Below, piece after piece: positions 27,321 to 40,061 of a DNA stretch of 64,000 nt. The first letter of the stretch is position 1, and every line of letters begins with the position of its first letter. The stretch lies in the NCBI GenBank assembly GCA_000231825.2, contig JH720298.1:255489-319488 (forward strand), given 5' to 3'. The stretch comes from Tetrahymena elliotti 4EA (Eukaryota > Ciliophora > Oligohymenophorea > Hymenostomatida > Tetrahymenidae). Below the pieces are notes generated by a model that worked only from the letters and a program-made list of their open reading frames with translations, did not search any database and was not told the origin of the DNA. The position numbers and the translations under genes are program-made.

Positions 27321-29395
27321 TCTTAGCTCTCCCTTTAATATCTTTTAATTAAAATACTAACTCGTTTTAATTTATTATTTTCTTTTAACTAATAATCTTT
27401 AAAATCTCTTCATTAATGAAGGTTTTTGTGGCTTGAATTAAGTTTCAATGGATTTTAATAAGCATTAAATAGCTAAGCAATATATTAATTATACCTCTTT
27501 GCTTATATTTTGAATAATCAAAAATAGAAATGCATAAATGTTTATACTTCTTTTTTGAATTTAAATTTTAGTAATCACTCAACCTAATTTTTTCATTCCA
27601 TTCAGCTGTATTTAGAAAATAATTTGTATTGATTTACTTAATAATTATTTTAATTTATAACCTTAACATATTAAAATCTGCATGCATTCATAAAGAATTT
27701 TTAAATTATAAACACTTGTTATGGCTAAACTTCTTTTGTATTAATTTAAAAAATAAAATACACATTTTTTGACTGATTGTAATTTTAATTATTTAAAGTA
27801 ATAAAATATATACTTAAGTAGAATTTTTTAAAAGATAAATAATTTCATGGTTAAACTTCATTAACAAGTCTCCACCATAAGAATAAAATATAAATTTATT
27901 ATAATATTAAACAACTTTTATTTAAAAAACTAATTTAAATACATAAAATCATCAGTTAAAAAGACAGATCATACTGTTTTTCCAGTAGTGAGTTTGATAA
28001 GCAAAAAAAGATAGCTTTAATTTATTTGAAAAAAAAAAATTTACATTTGAAATATTTTAAAATGCTTACAAAAATATTTAAAAAATTCCAATATCCTCAA
28101 ATTTAGATGTAAAACCATCCAATCATTAAATATTAAAAAAAGTAAAAAAGCAGAATATTTAATCAGCTTAATAAAAGGTATGTGGAATTTAATTCATATT
28201 TGTTAGTCTCTTTAAACGAATGATAAAGAATAACTAATATTAACTTCAAATATCTTAATTTGTGATTTTGTAAATATTTGGAATTTGCAAATTTATTAAT
28301 TAAATAAATATTTTTTATTATTTTAGACAATACAAATGGATAATTGTTTTTTATTAAGTGTATATTTTTTTATTTGATAAGTTATTATTACTGTTTATTA
28401 TAATTGAATGAATAGAAGATTTAGATATGTTTTAAATAAACAAGATTTTAAAATAAAATCCCAAAATAATTTTAGGAAATTTAAATTATTGATTGTATAT
28501 TTTAATTTAAAAATTTCACTAACTTGTTCTTATGCGCTCAATTAGTTATAGACTATATAACATAATCTTTCATGAATAGTTATTTACTAGTTATTAGTTT
28601 GGTCAATAATTTTTTAAGTTTATATCAACCATAAGATTAAGTTCAAAAAAATATGAAGATGACAAGAAAAAAGAAGAATAAAATGTTATATTTTGAAGTT
28701 CTTTGCTTATTTTGCCAATAAAATTATTTTTATTACTTTAACATAAAAATCTATTCTCTCATTTAGCATATTAAAAGGTTGTAGGATTTATCAATCTATT
28801 TTTTATCTTTTAAAAAATATAAGGAAAGATTAAATAAATGAATGTATACATGATAGAGAAATCAAATGTCAGAGAAAATAAATTTAACTTTCAACAAAAA
28901 AATAATACACTTTACTTATGCTTAGTTAAAAGCCATTTTTTTGTTTGGTTTTTTATGAATTATTTATTTTATTATTTTTAAAAATGTTCCAATACAATTT
29001 ACCAGTCTGAAAAGTGAAACCAGTTTATATTTTCGAAACTAAATGTAAACACAGCAAATATTTAAATAACTATTCAACTTTTCGATGACAATCTTTGAAT
29101 GAGAGTTCTTGTTGAGACACATTCCAAGAATAATTTTACTTAATACATGTAAATAATAATGAATTCGCTAAGATTATTTAAAGTACCTTTTTAATTTGGA
29201 AAAATACAGTTTTGCACTTTAATTTGTTTATATTTTTTACAGTTTAATTGATTTTGCATACATACACATTGACTGGGTGAAGTTTTTAAAAATTTAAAAA
29301 TTAATATTGTTTAATAATAAGAAATAAACTAAATTATGAATGAACGAATGACTGAATGAATTAACTAACTAACTAACTCACTAACTACCTATTTA
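27321..29395. other. Intergenic, 2 kb, no convincing gene
   Basis: Spacer between two minus-strand genes; it must hold the promoter of the PAS gene near 27.3 kb. The stretch 28970-29280 is slightly richer in G+C but is broken by TGA in every frame I tried and shows no family motif. ACTA-type simple repeats occupy about 29361-29388. Confidence 0.5.
29341..29391. repeat. ACTA/GAATGAAT simple repeat
   Basis: Runs of TGAATGAA-like and AACTAACT-like tetranucleotides (TTAACTAACTAACTAACTCA and neighbours) lie just past the stop codon of the minus-strand gene at 29396, in its 3' flank. Confidence 0.75.
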
Positions 29396-31090
29396 TCAAA
29401 ATTTTTTAATTAAATTTCCTTTTGCAATTTTTTTAATGCCATCAATAGCTTTGATAGTATATTTAGTTCTTATGTTTTATTTTGTTTAACTTCCATCATC
29501 AATCTATTCTTTTTCCCTTATGTTTGCCATAAAAATCTAATAATTGATTTCCTTGATTAAATTTAAAAATGCTATTTCTATTTCAGGAACATTTTTGCTC
29601 AAATCTATGTTAAAACATTACTAGTGTAAGTGCAAATCAAGCTAACTATTCCTAATTGAGTGTATGTTATTTTCATTTATTTTTAAAAAAAGCACATTGT
29701 AGTGGCTATGAGTGAAATAGTCGTAAAATCCTTATTTGGCCTTTTAGTGTTGCCTTCTACTTGATATTTTTAGTTTTTATATTAAGCCTAACAGCTCTTA
29801 AATCACAACCTGAGGCAGATTGAGATTGTTTAAAGAATCTATTCTAAACATACTTAATATATTATACATAAATAGTTTGTTTAGATTATGAAATTAAGAG
29901 TTTTTTATGTAAGATGAATTTTCCTTTTTTTGTCTTATCTTTTTGTGTTTTTTTGGTTAATTTTGTCTTATTTCTGAAAAATCAAAATTTTTGAGAAATG
30001 AAATTGACTTTGGTTTCAAAGAAAAAAAACTATGGAGATGCATAAAGTAGGAGCCATCCTAAGACTGAGATGATGAGTTTAATAATTAATCTTCAGTAAA
30101 GCATCTTTATTAATCTTGAAAACGCTCCTATTCGCTGTAAGAAATTTTGTTTGATTAATGCTATTTTAAGGTTAGATTACTAACAAATAATATTCTTTAA
30201 TTTTCTTAGTTACATATATTTTAATTAATTTATTTACTGTAATTTACAAATTACTTATTGATGTCACTGTTCATGATTAAATACAAACATTATTTAAGTC
30301 TTAAAAATTATTCATCAAATGATTATTTAAATAAGTCAGCTGTTCTAATTTTTGAATTTTATGGAGAATTTTTACATTTTTCCTCAATTTACTCTTCTAA
30401 TTCATCAACAATTAAATGGATCAATTTTTTTTCATCATCCAAATTGTAATAATCAAGAAATTCTTTTTACAAGCTATCATAGAACAAAGAATTTGTTAAA
30501 ATTTTATTTTTCTCTAAACCTTCATCTCCCTTTTCTTCTTAGAATTTAACTAATCCTAAATTTTAATCTGAAGATTAATTGCTCTCATTCAAATTTAAAG
30601 AGATTTCAATTTCACTATTAGATCTGTAAGAATCGTTCTATAAAATTGGTTTCCTTTAATTTAAATAAAAAAGTTCTTCTACTTAATTTATTTCCTATAT
30701 TTGGAAGGTTTTATTTCCTATAGTATTTACAATCTCAATATGATTGTGATCTCTATCTTTCACAAGCTAAGTAAAAGAGCATCGTTAATTTTTCGAAACA
30801 GAAGAATAAGAAAATTCTTCTGATATATATGTTATGTCTTTCAGCTCTTCATTATTTTTGTTAATATAGTAATCATTAATTTAGCTATGCTTTTTATTAC
30901 TATTGTAGTAACTCTAATAATCTGCAGTCTCTAAACCTTAAATCTATTATTGCTGCTACTAAAAGGATTAAAATGAATAATTATTTTCATAACTTTAATT
31001 ATATCCATGACTTTAGGTATTACTTATAAATTAACTTTAATCGCAAAAGCTATTTTTATCTCTTAAAGCCATATTTCTATCTTAATCCAT
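29396..31090 (-). CDS. Gln/Asn-rich protein of unknown family, single exon
   Basis: One open frame of 564 codons from ATG 31090 to TGA 29398-29396, read with TAA/TAG as Gln. The N-terminal ~60 residues are Gln/Asn/Ser/Tyr-rich (SFQSFQQQQQQIQG). Residues about 80-200 are mixed and charged, and two parts look folded: one near residue 230 (KKLIHLIVDELEEQI) and a C-terminal region of about 150 residues (INEINYQIFMANIREK-like, ending GIKKIAKGNLIKKF). A basic patch QPKKHKKIRQKKE near residue 400 could be a nuclear or nucleic-acid-binding signal. No signal peptide or TM segment. I do not recognise the family and offer no function. The very long stop-free frame is the evidence that it is a gene. Confidence 0.72.
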
Positions 31091-32709
31091 ATTTACCTTA
31101 CCAATTTAGGGGTAATTCTAATATTAGATTTACTATATAGAAGAATAAAAGTAGGGAGGCTAGTAGTATTGAATTTAGTATAAGTTTTGTTGCTGTTGCG
31201 GTATAAAATATTATTAAAACATTTATTCTCTTAAGCTATTATAAAGTAAAATATGCTGTTTATTAAATAATTTCTAAGTATTATATATTATTAAGTATAT
31301 TCTTTCAATTAATTATAGCATTGTTTTTAAAAAAAATATAAAAGTCCTATCCGTTTTAATAATCGCCAATTGAATTTAAAAATAAATTTTAAAGAAACTA
31401 TTATAAAAAGAAATTATTTCCTTTTAATTAAACATTTTTAGAAAGTTAATTATTAACATTAACATTTTATTTTCAAGCAAATACTATTTTATTAAAAAAA
31501 TTACTTTCATAAGCAATTCTAATCAATAATTAATTTTTTGCTTTATTTTTTAATCATGTTAAAATTCGCAAGTATCAAAGCAGAAGTGTTTAATTAGCTT
31601 ATTTTTAAAAATACTAGACGCTTACTTTGATTTAAGTTTTTTGGAAAATATCTTTTTATTTTTTTGTTATGATTTAATTAAATATTTTAAAAAATATTTT
31701 TTACTAATTTTAGCAATATTATTCACATTTTGGGTAATCAACCTAACTGTCGTCCTTCTTATATTTTACAAAGTTCTCTGTCCTTATGGTTACAAAACAA
31801 AATTTTTGTACAGTAAAAGCTTACTTTAAAAATTTTTTAATTAATTTCTTACTAATTTAATAATTTCTTCAAAAAGAAGAAAAAAATGTGAAATTAAAGT
31901 GGATTATCTAAGAATTAATTATTTTATACAATATATTTATTTTTTGTGTAGTTAGCCACATAAGAATAAATTCTATAATCAACATGCTTTTAGTGAGTTT
32001 AAAATAGAGTACTTATAAAAACTATATATATCCGTTTTTCAGCTATTAATCAAATTGTTTGATTTTAGAAGAGAATACATATTTGTTTTTACAAATAAAA
32101 CTTGTAATTTTTTAAATTTATTTTTTTCTGAAAAAATTACATCTTAATTCTCAAAATTTTTATCTTAAAAAATTATTTGTCTTCATTTATAAAATAATTT
32201 CATTGTTAGCTGAAACAGTTAGTTTATTGTTTTATTTTTTTATTCTAAAATAAAATAAATTTAAATTCAAAAATATTTTGAAAGATTAATTTTATTCTTA
32301 TTATGGAATTAAAATTTCAATCATATAAAGGGAATTATTTTATTTAATTTGAAATTTGTATTAAATAATTAAATGATAAGGATAAGGATTGATTGATGAT
32401 TTTAAAATTAATTGTTTTTTTTAATTAAATCCAAATATTTCAATAATTTTATCAACAAATTCTGCTTGGCTTTTTTAATGAAATCTTAAAAATTTAGGTC
32501 TCGTGTTTTTTCATCTTTTTTATGAGTAAAAGAAAATTATTTTTTTAGGCTTTATTTTGTTTAAATATTTTATTGCTATTCCAATTTTTTAAAAATAAAC
32601 CTTAGATAAATTAAATTAGCAAAGCATATTTAAATTTTATAATAATTTTAGAAAAAAATGTTTTTTTAAATATAAGAAACAGTAATTTAAAAAAATATTA
32701 ATTTGAATT
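31091..32709. other. Intergenic, 1.6 kb, no gene seen
   Basis: A+T-rich spacer between two minus-strand genes. It should include the promoter of the gene starting at 31090 and the 3' UTR of the Cys-rich gene. A 62-codon hydrophobic frame at 31641-31829 has no family features and is the kind expected by chance in T-rich DNA. Confidence 0.55.
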
Positions 32710-35700
32710 TCAAATGGAGTCACTTAGGAATTACTGAAAAGATGATTTTGATTTTTTTAAATTTTATTATTTTGTTTCACTAAAGAAATCTCTAATCCTT
32801 TATTGTTTAGTTAAAGTTTATTATTTTTAATATCTTGCACCAATCTTATATTTCGGTAAAAATTTTATATTACATATTAAATTGACACTCAAACCTTTTT
32901 CTTATTTTTGCTTTGTGTTTTTTTTATTTTTTATTATTTGAATAATCTTAAGTGTTAAAGAGATTAGCAAATAAATAGGTAATTCCATGATAATTAAATA
33001 AAGAGTTATCAAAAAAAACATGCTGAAGATATCTAATTATTCTACATATTAGTTAACGTTTTCTTTTGAGCTGTAAATATTAAGAATCAAAAATTAGAAA
33101 TAAAACCCAAACCATAGAGATGAATAAAGAATAAAGAATCCATTTGTAAGGCTAGAATAAAATGGTTTTAGATAGATTATCAATACTAATTAACTTATTT
33201 AGAGAGTTAAAGCTAAAATATTGCAAGCTATCCAGTTTTGACTAGCATAAATAAAGATAAATGGTATTAAACATAACTCAAATACTTAGTATATAATCAT
33301 GAAATTTCTTCTAATTTTAGATTCAAATATTGCTTCATTTTGTAATTTATCTCTATTTATTTCATTAAAATTCAGATTTCTAACTAGACTCTTTGCTCTG
33401 TTAATATATACATACTATTAGTACAATAAGGGAATTGTTATTAGAACAACTGCTATTAAAAAAACTATTTATCCTTCTATAGTTATGCTATCTAAATTGA
33501 AAAAGAAATATTTCATTTATTAGTGGATTCCAACCTAAAACATTGGGATTATCAGAATAAAGTATTGTATAATGGTACTAGATAATACTTTATTGTATAT
33601 TATAATTAGCACATATTATATCTTTTAATTTGTGATTTTCTCAAGCAAAATATAAAATAAAGCGAAAATCAAACTGCAGATCATAAATAAAACAAAAGCT
33701 TATCCAGAAGTCTCTGTTATGTAATATGAGATATTCATTTTTTTATACTTATCATTTTAATATTAATCAGTACTGGTAATACTTTGCATGAAATTTAAAC
33801 CTTTGAATTTGTAATTCGGACATTGCTCTTTAATAATAAAATTTTTAATTAATAAAAATTCAAAAATTTAATTCACAATTAAAACTTTACCTGTAAAGGC
33901 TTCTAAAGCAGAAACTATTTAGAATGGAAGAATGTTGTTGACTAAATTAAGATAGCTTATTTTAAAGCAAGTTAAGCCATTTACTAAAATACCAAAACTT
34001 GAGGAAGTAATTAAATTCTAAATAAAGTTTAAAACGATTGTACTTGCAAATGAAACTTAGAGAGTAGTTTGAATGGAATTCTTAATACCATTATTTTGTT
34101 ATGAGAAAATATTAGAATTATAATTTAAATAGCCTTCTTCTTCTTTATTAGATGTAATGCAATTTATATTTGTAATTTGTTAGCCTTAATTACAAGGTAA
34201 GCATTTATTTCCAACTATAATCTGTCCGATTTCATTACATTGAATACATTAATTATTTAAATTTAAATATTAAAGAGGTGGGCAAGTTAAGCAATTATTC
34301 AAAGATTCTCCATCACAAGTTGAGCATGATTAATGGCATGTAATACATTTTCCCCCATTACGACTCTATCCTGGTAGATTACAATCAACACAAGTATGAT
34401 CAGATTTTAAATATTTATCAGGTTGGCAAGATAAACAATTCTAATTAGAAGGCCCACTACAATTTAAGCATTCTTAATCACACTATTTACAACTGTTATT
34501 GCTTTTTAATAGTTTTATTTCTTTAAAAATAGCACAAATATATCTTAAAAATTTACGTTTTATCTAAAAACATTTTGGGATAACAGGACAAACAATTTTT
34601 TGTACTACCTCCAGAGCAAGTTTAGCATGTTGGGTCACATTAATTGCATTTTGGGCTTTTTAAAGAAAAAATCTTTAACTTAAAAATATATTCAAATTTT
34701 AATTAAAGGTCCAAAATTTTACTTTGAACCAACTAATAAATATTGATCATCAGAACATTTAAAATAATCTTTAAGTTATATCCCTAAACAAGTTTATTTG
34801 CTCATATCGCAATCGATACACTTACTCCCTCTATTGATATTACAAATAAACAATCTTTTTAATAATTAATTTTTAAAATAAAAATTTTACATTGAATCAG
34901 TAGATAAAACTTTAAGCAATGGGCATGTTAAGCAATCTTAAGAAGTTGGTCCACTGCAAGTTTAGCAAGTTTTATCACATGGCAAACACTTTTTGTTAAG
35001 TCCACTTTGTTTATAAAAAATTTATGTTTGCAATTTTAAGGTCAATTCTAATGTATTTAAACATAATTTATATTAATAATTTACTTTGAATCTTCAAATA
35101 AATAAAATTTTTCTGAGCACTTGAGACAATTAGTTGGGTAAGGTCCATCACAAAGTAGACATGTTTAATCACAAGGTAGGCATTTACTTCCACTTAGATT
35201 TTATTATGAAACAATATAATTATCTAATGGTTTATTTTATTAAATGTTTACTATTAATAATAGTGATCATTACATTTCTCTACACATTTACCATTTTACT
35301 CATAATAATTTGGAAAGCATTAAGTACATAATTAACTTATACTATCAAGATTTAAGCATCCAGGTAATTATTAATAGAGTTGTTATACCAAATTAATTTA
35401 ATTACTAATACTTTAAATTAAACCCACCTAATTTTATATTGATAGTAATTATGATTAAATCATATAAAATAAAAAAATTACACTGACATAGCTTTTTTCT
35501 CGGTCTATACTATAACTACTGAGTTTATTAACTTATATTTTATTTTAAGCTTAATTGTATAGTATCTCATAAACAATACTTTTACTTAGGATAAAATTCT
35601 AATTTATTAATTAATATTTCATTTTGATTAATAGTGATAATGATTATTTACTTCATAAATGTTATATTTGGTAGGATCAATAGAAAATGTACTACCATAA

Positions 35701-37070
35701 ATATCTATTTAAGATAAATCCTCAGCAGAATAAAAATTAATCTTTCCAGTTTATGAGTTATTTCCAATGCATGCAATAATAATTGATTTCTAATTAAATT
35801 TAAACACTTTTTAAAACCAAATTATTTCAAATAATTTCGAAATTATTTTTGATAAGAACTTAACTGAAATTTTACATTTTTTAATTCGATAACAAAAGGA
35901 GTAATTTATTTATTATATGCAACTTGATTAATGTGTTAAATTATTTCTGCTTAGCTATTACTTACTAACAATTTATATATTTTTCCTTCTTCTGTTTGAT
36001 TTTAGAAATAGTACAAAGAATACTCATCCTATTAAAAAAATAAAAAATGGAAATTATTTATATAAAATTAAAAAACAATTTATATCTACACTAATTAGAG
36101 TTAGCCAACCAATATTATGAAAATAAATAAATTTATTATTGTGGAATTTTGTATATAATCTCTGAATTGTTTTAATCAAGTTTTTCGAAGTAAAAAGAGA
36201 ATCAAAAGATTGTTCTTAGATAACGAAGCCACAATAAAATACATCAAAAGTTTCAAAACCAAAAACCATATGATAAATACCTTGCTATTTTTAGAAATCA
36301 AAGATTTAATACAAAAGTAAAATATTTTTTTCCAATTAAAAACTCAGTAAGGTTTAAAATTTATTGGATTAGTGAATAATAAATGAATTAAAAAATAAAT
36401 AATCAATCAATAATATACCGTCTTTAAAATTATAAAGCCGAAGTTTGAAAATTAATATTATAAGGTAGGGTAGTTTATTTTTGTGAAAAAATTAGCAGAA
36501 TTTTATTTCATCAAATCAAAATTGATTATGTAATAGTATTTCATTGTATCTGAGGTAATCTGAGTTGCATAAACTAAATTTTTTTGCTTGAGAAGAAACA
36601 TATTTAATAATAATAATAATAAATACACAGTTAATAATTTTTACATCAACAGTAAAAAAATAAACTCTTAAAGAACTTTTAAATCCGAAATTAGTTAGTA
36701 TGTAAGTAGATGTGATAAATCCATTTTCATCTAAAAGACTTATCTTAGCCTACTAATTTGGCTATTAGTAATAAATTGCATTGTGTTCCTTTATTTTTAA
36801 ATAAAATAATTATTATTTAAGTTTTTCTATGTCTAAATAATGCCCATTTATGATTCTAAATTTTATTTATTATTTGTTTCTATAATGATTTCTAATTTGA
36901 ATTTAAGCAAGTGGATTTATCTTAGTAAGTGGTGAGAAAATATGTTTTTAGAAATAAAATTATATTACTTCTATGTACTATCCAATATCTACTGTCAAAG
37001 GATATTGAGTTTAACTGTAAGATATTACCCAAAAATTTAAGATTAAAATTATATAAAATATCAATTTCAT
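32710..37070 (-). CDS. Cys-rich furin/EGF-like repeat protein with multi-TM C-terminus
   Basis: Starts at ATG 37070 with a signal peptide (MKLIFYIILILNFWVISYSQ). Secure exons: 37070-36645, 36586-36419, 35192-35085, 35004-34891, 34854-34723, 34655-34557, 34501-33891 and 33827-32710 (TGA). Exons between 36285 and 35193 exist, but their edges are less certain. The ectodomain begins with a beta-rich region (FGFETFDVFYCGFVI, ACIGNNSQTGKINFYSAED), perhaps a propeller. Growth-factor-receptor-type Cys modules follow, with a core such as CLPCDKTCQTCSGP...CLTC. The last exon encodes about six TM segments (FVLFMICSLIFALFYILLE and others) and a short basic tail. Ciliates have many such proteins; a surface receptor or sensor is inferred, ligand unknown. 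Consecutive module exons are all bounded by phase-2 introns, suggesting exon duplication. Confidence 0.8.
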
Positions 37071-40061
37071 ATCTAATTTGTTTGTAGCCTTGTTGATATT
37101 CAATTATTTTTTTTTTATTTTATTTTAAGAATAATCAATCCTTTGTTTATGATGTTTCTTAAGAAATAAGGAAGTGAGTCAGTCTTCAGAATTATTTACA
37201 ATAAAAATACACTTTTAACCATAAATCTTGATTAACATCAAAAAATAAATAGAAATTAATCTAATGAATAAATGTAATTTCTAAGTGGATAAATTTATTT
37301 TAAATATTTACACAAGAAAGTAAAAGAAGTGGTGATACGATTTTAAAGAGATATTATCTACAAAGTATTAATATATTAATGAGAGAAAAGATTTTTTTTT
37401 TTTGAAAGATAAATAAACAAATAATTGATCTCTAATTAACATTTTTTATTAGTTTAAAAATCGGTTTTTTTATTTTTCTTCTAGCTTATTCCATTTCATA
37501 AGTATTATATCCATTTAAAAATAGTTGTATATAAATAAGAAACCTCTTTTGCATAGTATTTGAATATAATTATGAAAACACTATTGTTTGAAGTAGCTAT
37601 CATTCTATATGATTTTAATATCACAAATCTTATTTTCTTGTTACTAAATATTGGTTTAATTTTATTCAATCAATCCTATATATATAATTACGAGCAACTA
37701 TCTTTTTAAAATTTTTGTGGTTTTAAATTATTCGCTTTTTTCTGTTCATCAATTTCAAAAAACAAAAGCTTTTAATTAAATATTTTGTGGTTTTTTAATT
37801 TTCAATTCTTAAATATCCTTCTACAGCTTGAGTAACCCTTAATTATTTTATCTTATTTTGTCTATAATTGAAAAGTGTATCTTTTTTTCTCTCATACAGA
37901 TTTAAATAAAACAAATTTTGTGAAAAATCTATTATTATTAACAATTTGATTAATTTTAATTTTTAACTGATTGTTTTTATTTAAGGTAAAATTTTACTTA
38001 TCCTTCAAATTAACATATGTCTATTTGCCTTTTCATAAGAATAAAAATACAAGTTATATGAATGAATATTTATCAATTTAGAGATTCATTCTAAGTAATC
38101 CAATTTGTTATCACATATTAAAGTATAAACAAATTTGAAATTCTATCAAAATTAAAATAGATTCGATTCTTGGTGAAGCATCTCATTTTCAACAAAACTT
38201 TCAAAAAATTTTTAAGGTTAATAAAAAATTATGCTTTAAAAAGGGATTATAAAATTAATATATTTTTGTTTTAATTATTCAGTAGTGTTTATTTTTAGAA
38301 AATGAGTTTAATTTTTTATATTTTGATATCCTTCTTTAAGTTTAATAATAGCAAAAACGAAGTAACCTCACTTAAAATATATAAAGATTGAGGATTTTAT
38401 TTTGTTAAAGTGAAAAATTAGATAACGAAATTTAATAAGAAATTAGTGGTTACAATTTAAATGATAATTATAATTTATCTTTAAAATATATTAATTATTT
38501 TAATTTAACTAAATTATTAAAGTAACAAAACCATTTTAAATATAAATACCCTCCAAAAATAATCTTAGAATTATTTTTTCTTCTTTTATATATATATATA
38601 TAATTGTAGTACCCTAGGGTACTGCCCTAATTTATTTTGTTTTCTTTGTAGGGCTACTTCCTTCTTCTATCAAAATGATATCTCTTTCATAGACGAGTCT
38701 TAGTCTTTCAATAAATCTCTTAAAAGATCCTAAGAAATCTTTTTCTTTTTTCTTCTTTTAAAAGTTTAAAAAAAAGATAATTTCTTTGATTGGTTAAACA
38801 TTTAATGAAAATGAGAATAAAATATTAATCTCGAATTCTATTGCAAGCAAATCAAAGTAATAAAATAAAATAATATTTTTAAATGTTTTTTCTTAGAATT
38901 AAATGAGGCTCTCTCTACTGAATTTATTATGAAGAATAAGAGATTATACATAAATATAAGTAAAAAACAATTTTGTTGATTGAATAGAAATTTTGAATAA
39001 AACAGATAAACAAATAAAAATTAAATAACAGTGCTGGTTGAAAATAGGTCTATTTCCTCTTTTATTAAACATATGAAGATTTTCACACAAAAAAGACTTT
39101 CTTAAAATATAATTAATAAAAAGAATAAAATTAAATAAATTACAGATTGCCACTCTAACATATCAATGATAAGATCAAACTATTTTAGTTTTATGAGTAA
39201 ATTTATATTTATTTGACAAAAATCTAATTAATATCAACCTATTCTTAATATTCTAATTAGCATATCTTTTTTTACATATAAATTATCATTTTTTTTACAA
39301 ATAAATCATTTTTAGAATTATTTTATTTTCCAAAAGAATATATTCATTAGTTTAAAATATAAATTGAAACATTTTAAAAGAATATTTTGAGAACAGAGCT
39401 TTTACAATATACTAGCTAAATTTATTAATTTATGTGCATAATAAACATATCTAATTCTTATGTACTAATCAATATTCAATAAAAGAACTGAAATTACTAT
39501 GTTAATGAAAAAGTAGCATTTATCTCGCCCATGAAAATTCCCATCATGTTTAGTATATTTTTATGAATTTTTGTTTTTGTCTTTTATCTAAAAGATTACC
39601 AAATTTGGAAAAGTCAATATCTTTATTAATTATATTGAAATTTCATAATTAATGTAAAATAAAATTCAGTCAAATTTTTCTAAGCTTGATTTTGATTGAA
39701 ATAGAAATATTAATTTCTAAAACATAGAAAAAGAATATTGGATTTTTTTAATTACTTTTATTCTTCTTGGTAATTAATAGGCTAGTTAGTATTGGATATT
39801 AATTTATACAATAATTATTTAGATGTTATTACTGAAAAAAATTTTTTGGCCGGTTTATATGTGTATTGAGAATCTTAAAGTTCAAGCTTTTAATTATTTC
39901 AACCAGTTTTAATTCTTCTTGAATTTATCTGATATTTTAAGGGAACTATAGGCTTCTTGTAATTAAATTAATCAAATCAATACTTTATTTTTAAAATCTT
40001 ATCAATTAATTTCTACTAACAATAAATTAACAAACAAGTATAAATATATTTAATAATCAAG
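37071..40061. other. 3-kb divergent intergenic region
   Basis: The largest gap in the window, between two genes that start away from each other, so both promoters lie here. It is nearly all A+T, with no open frame carrying a recognisable motif; a 69-codon minus-strand frame at 38944-39153 is unremarkable. The exception is a compact G+C-richer patch at about 38600-38760, listed separately as a possible RNA or regulatory element. Confidence 0.55.
38590..38760 (+). ncRNA. Candidate structured RNA or regulatory element (palindrome plus hairpins)
   Basis: A TATATATATA tract (38588-38602) precedes a perfect 16-bp palindrome AGTACCCTAGGGTACT (38608-38623). Right after it, GCCCTA (38624-38629) can pair with TAGGGC (38649-38654) over a 19-nt loop. 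Further on, AAAAGAT (38722-38728) pairs with ATCTTTT (38737-38743) over 8 nt and is followed by T-rich runs, as in a Pol III terminator. These are the only G+C-rich words in 3 kb of spacer. No known RNA family is recognised, and the strand is a guess from the T-run position. It could equally be a protein-binding site. Confidence 0.3.

Noticed and set aside
31641..31829. 62-codon plus-strand frame with TM-like composition
   Set aside because: Phe/Leu/Ile content simply reflects T-rich codons; there is no signal-peptide boundary, no homolog recognised and no continuation after reassigning TAA/TAG.
38944..39153. 69-codon minus-strand frame in the large spacer
   Set aside because: It is hydrophobic, has no motif and no upstream leader pattern; such frames are expected in T-rich DNA. 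Under table 6 it does not extend into anything recognisable.
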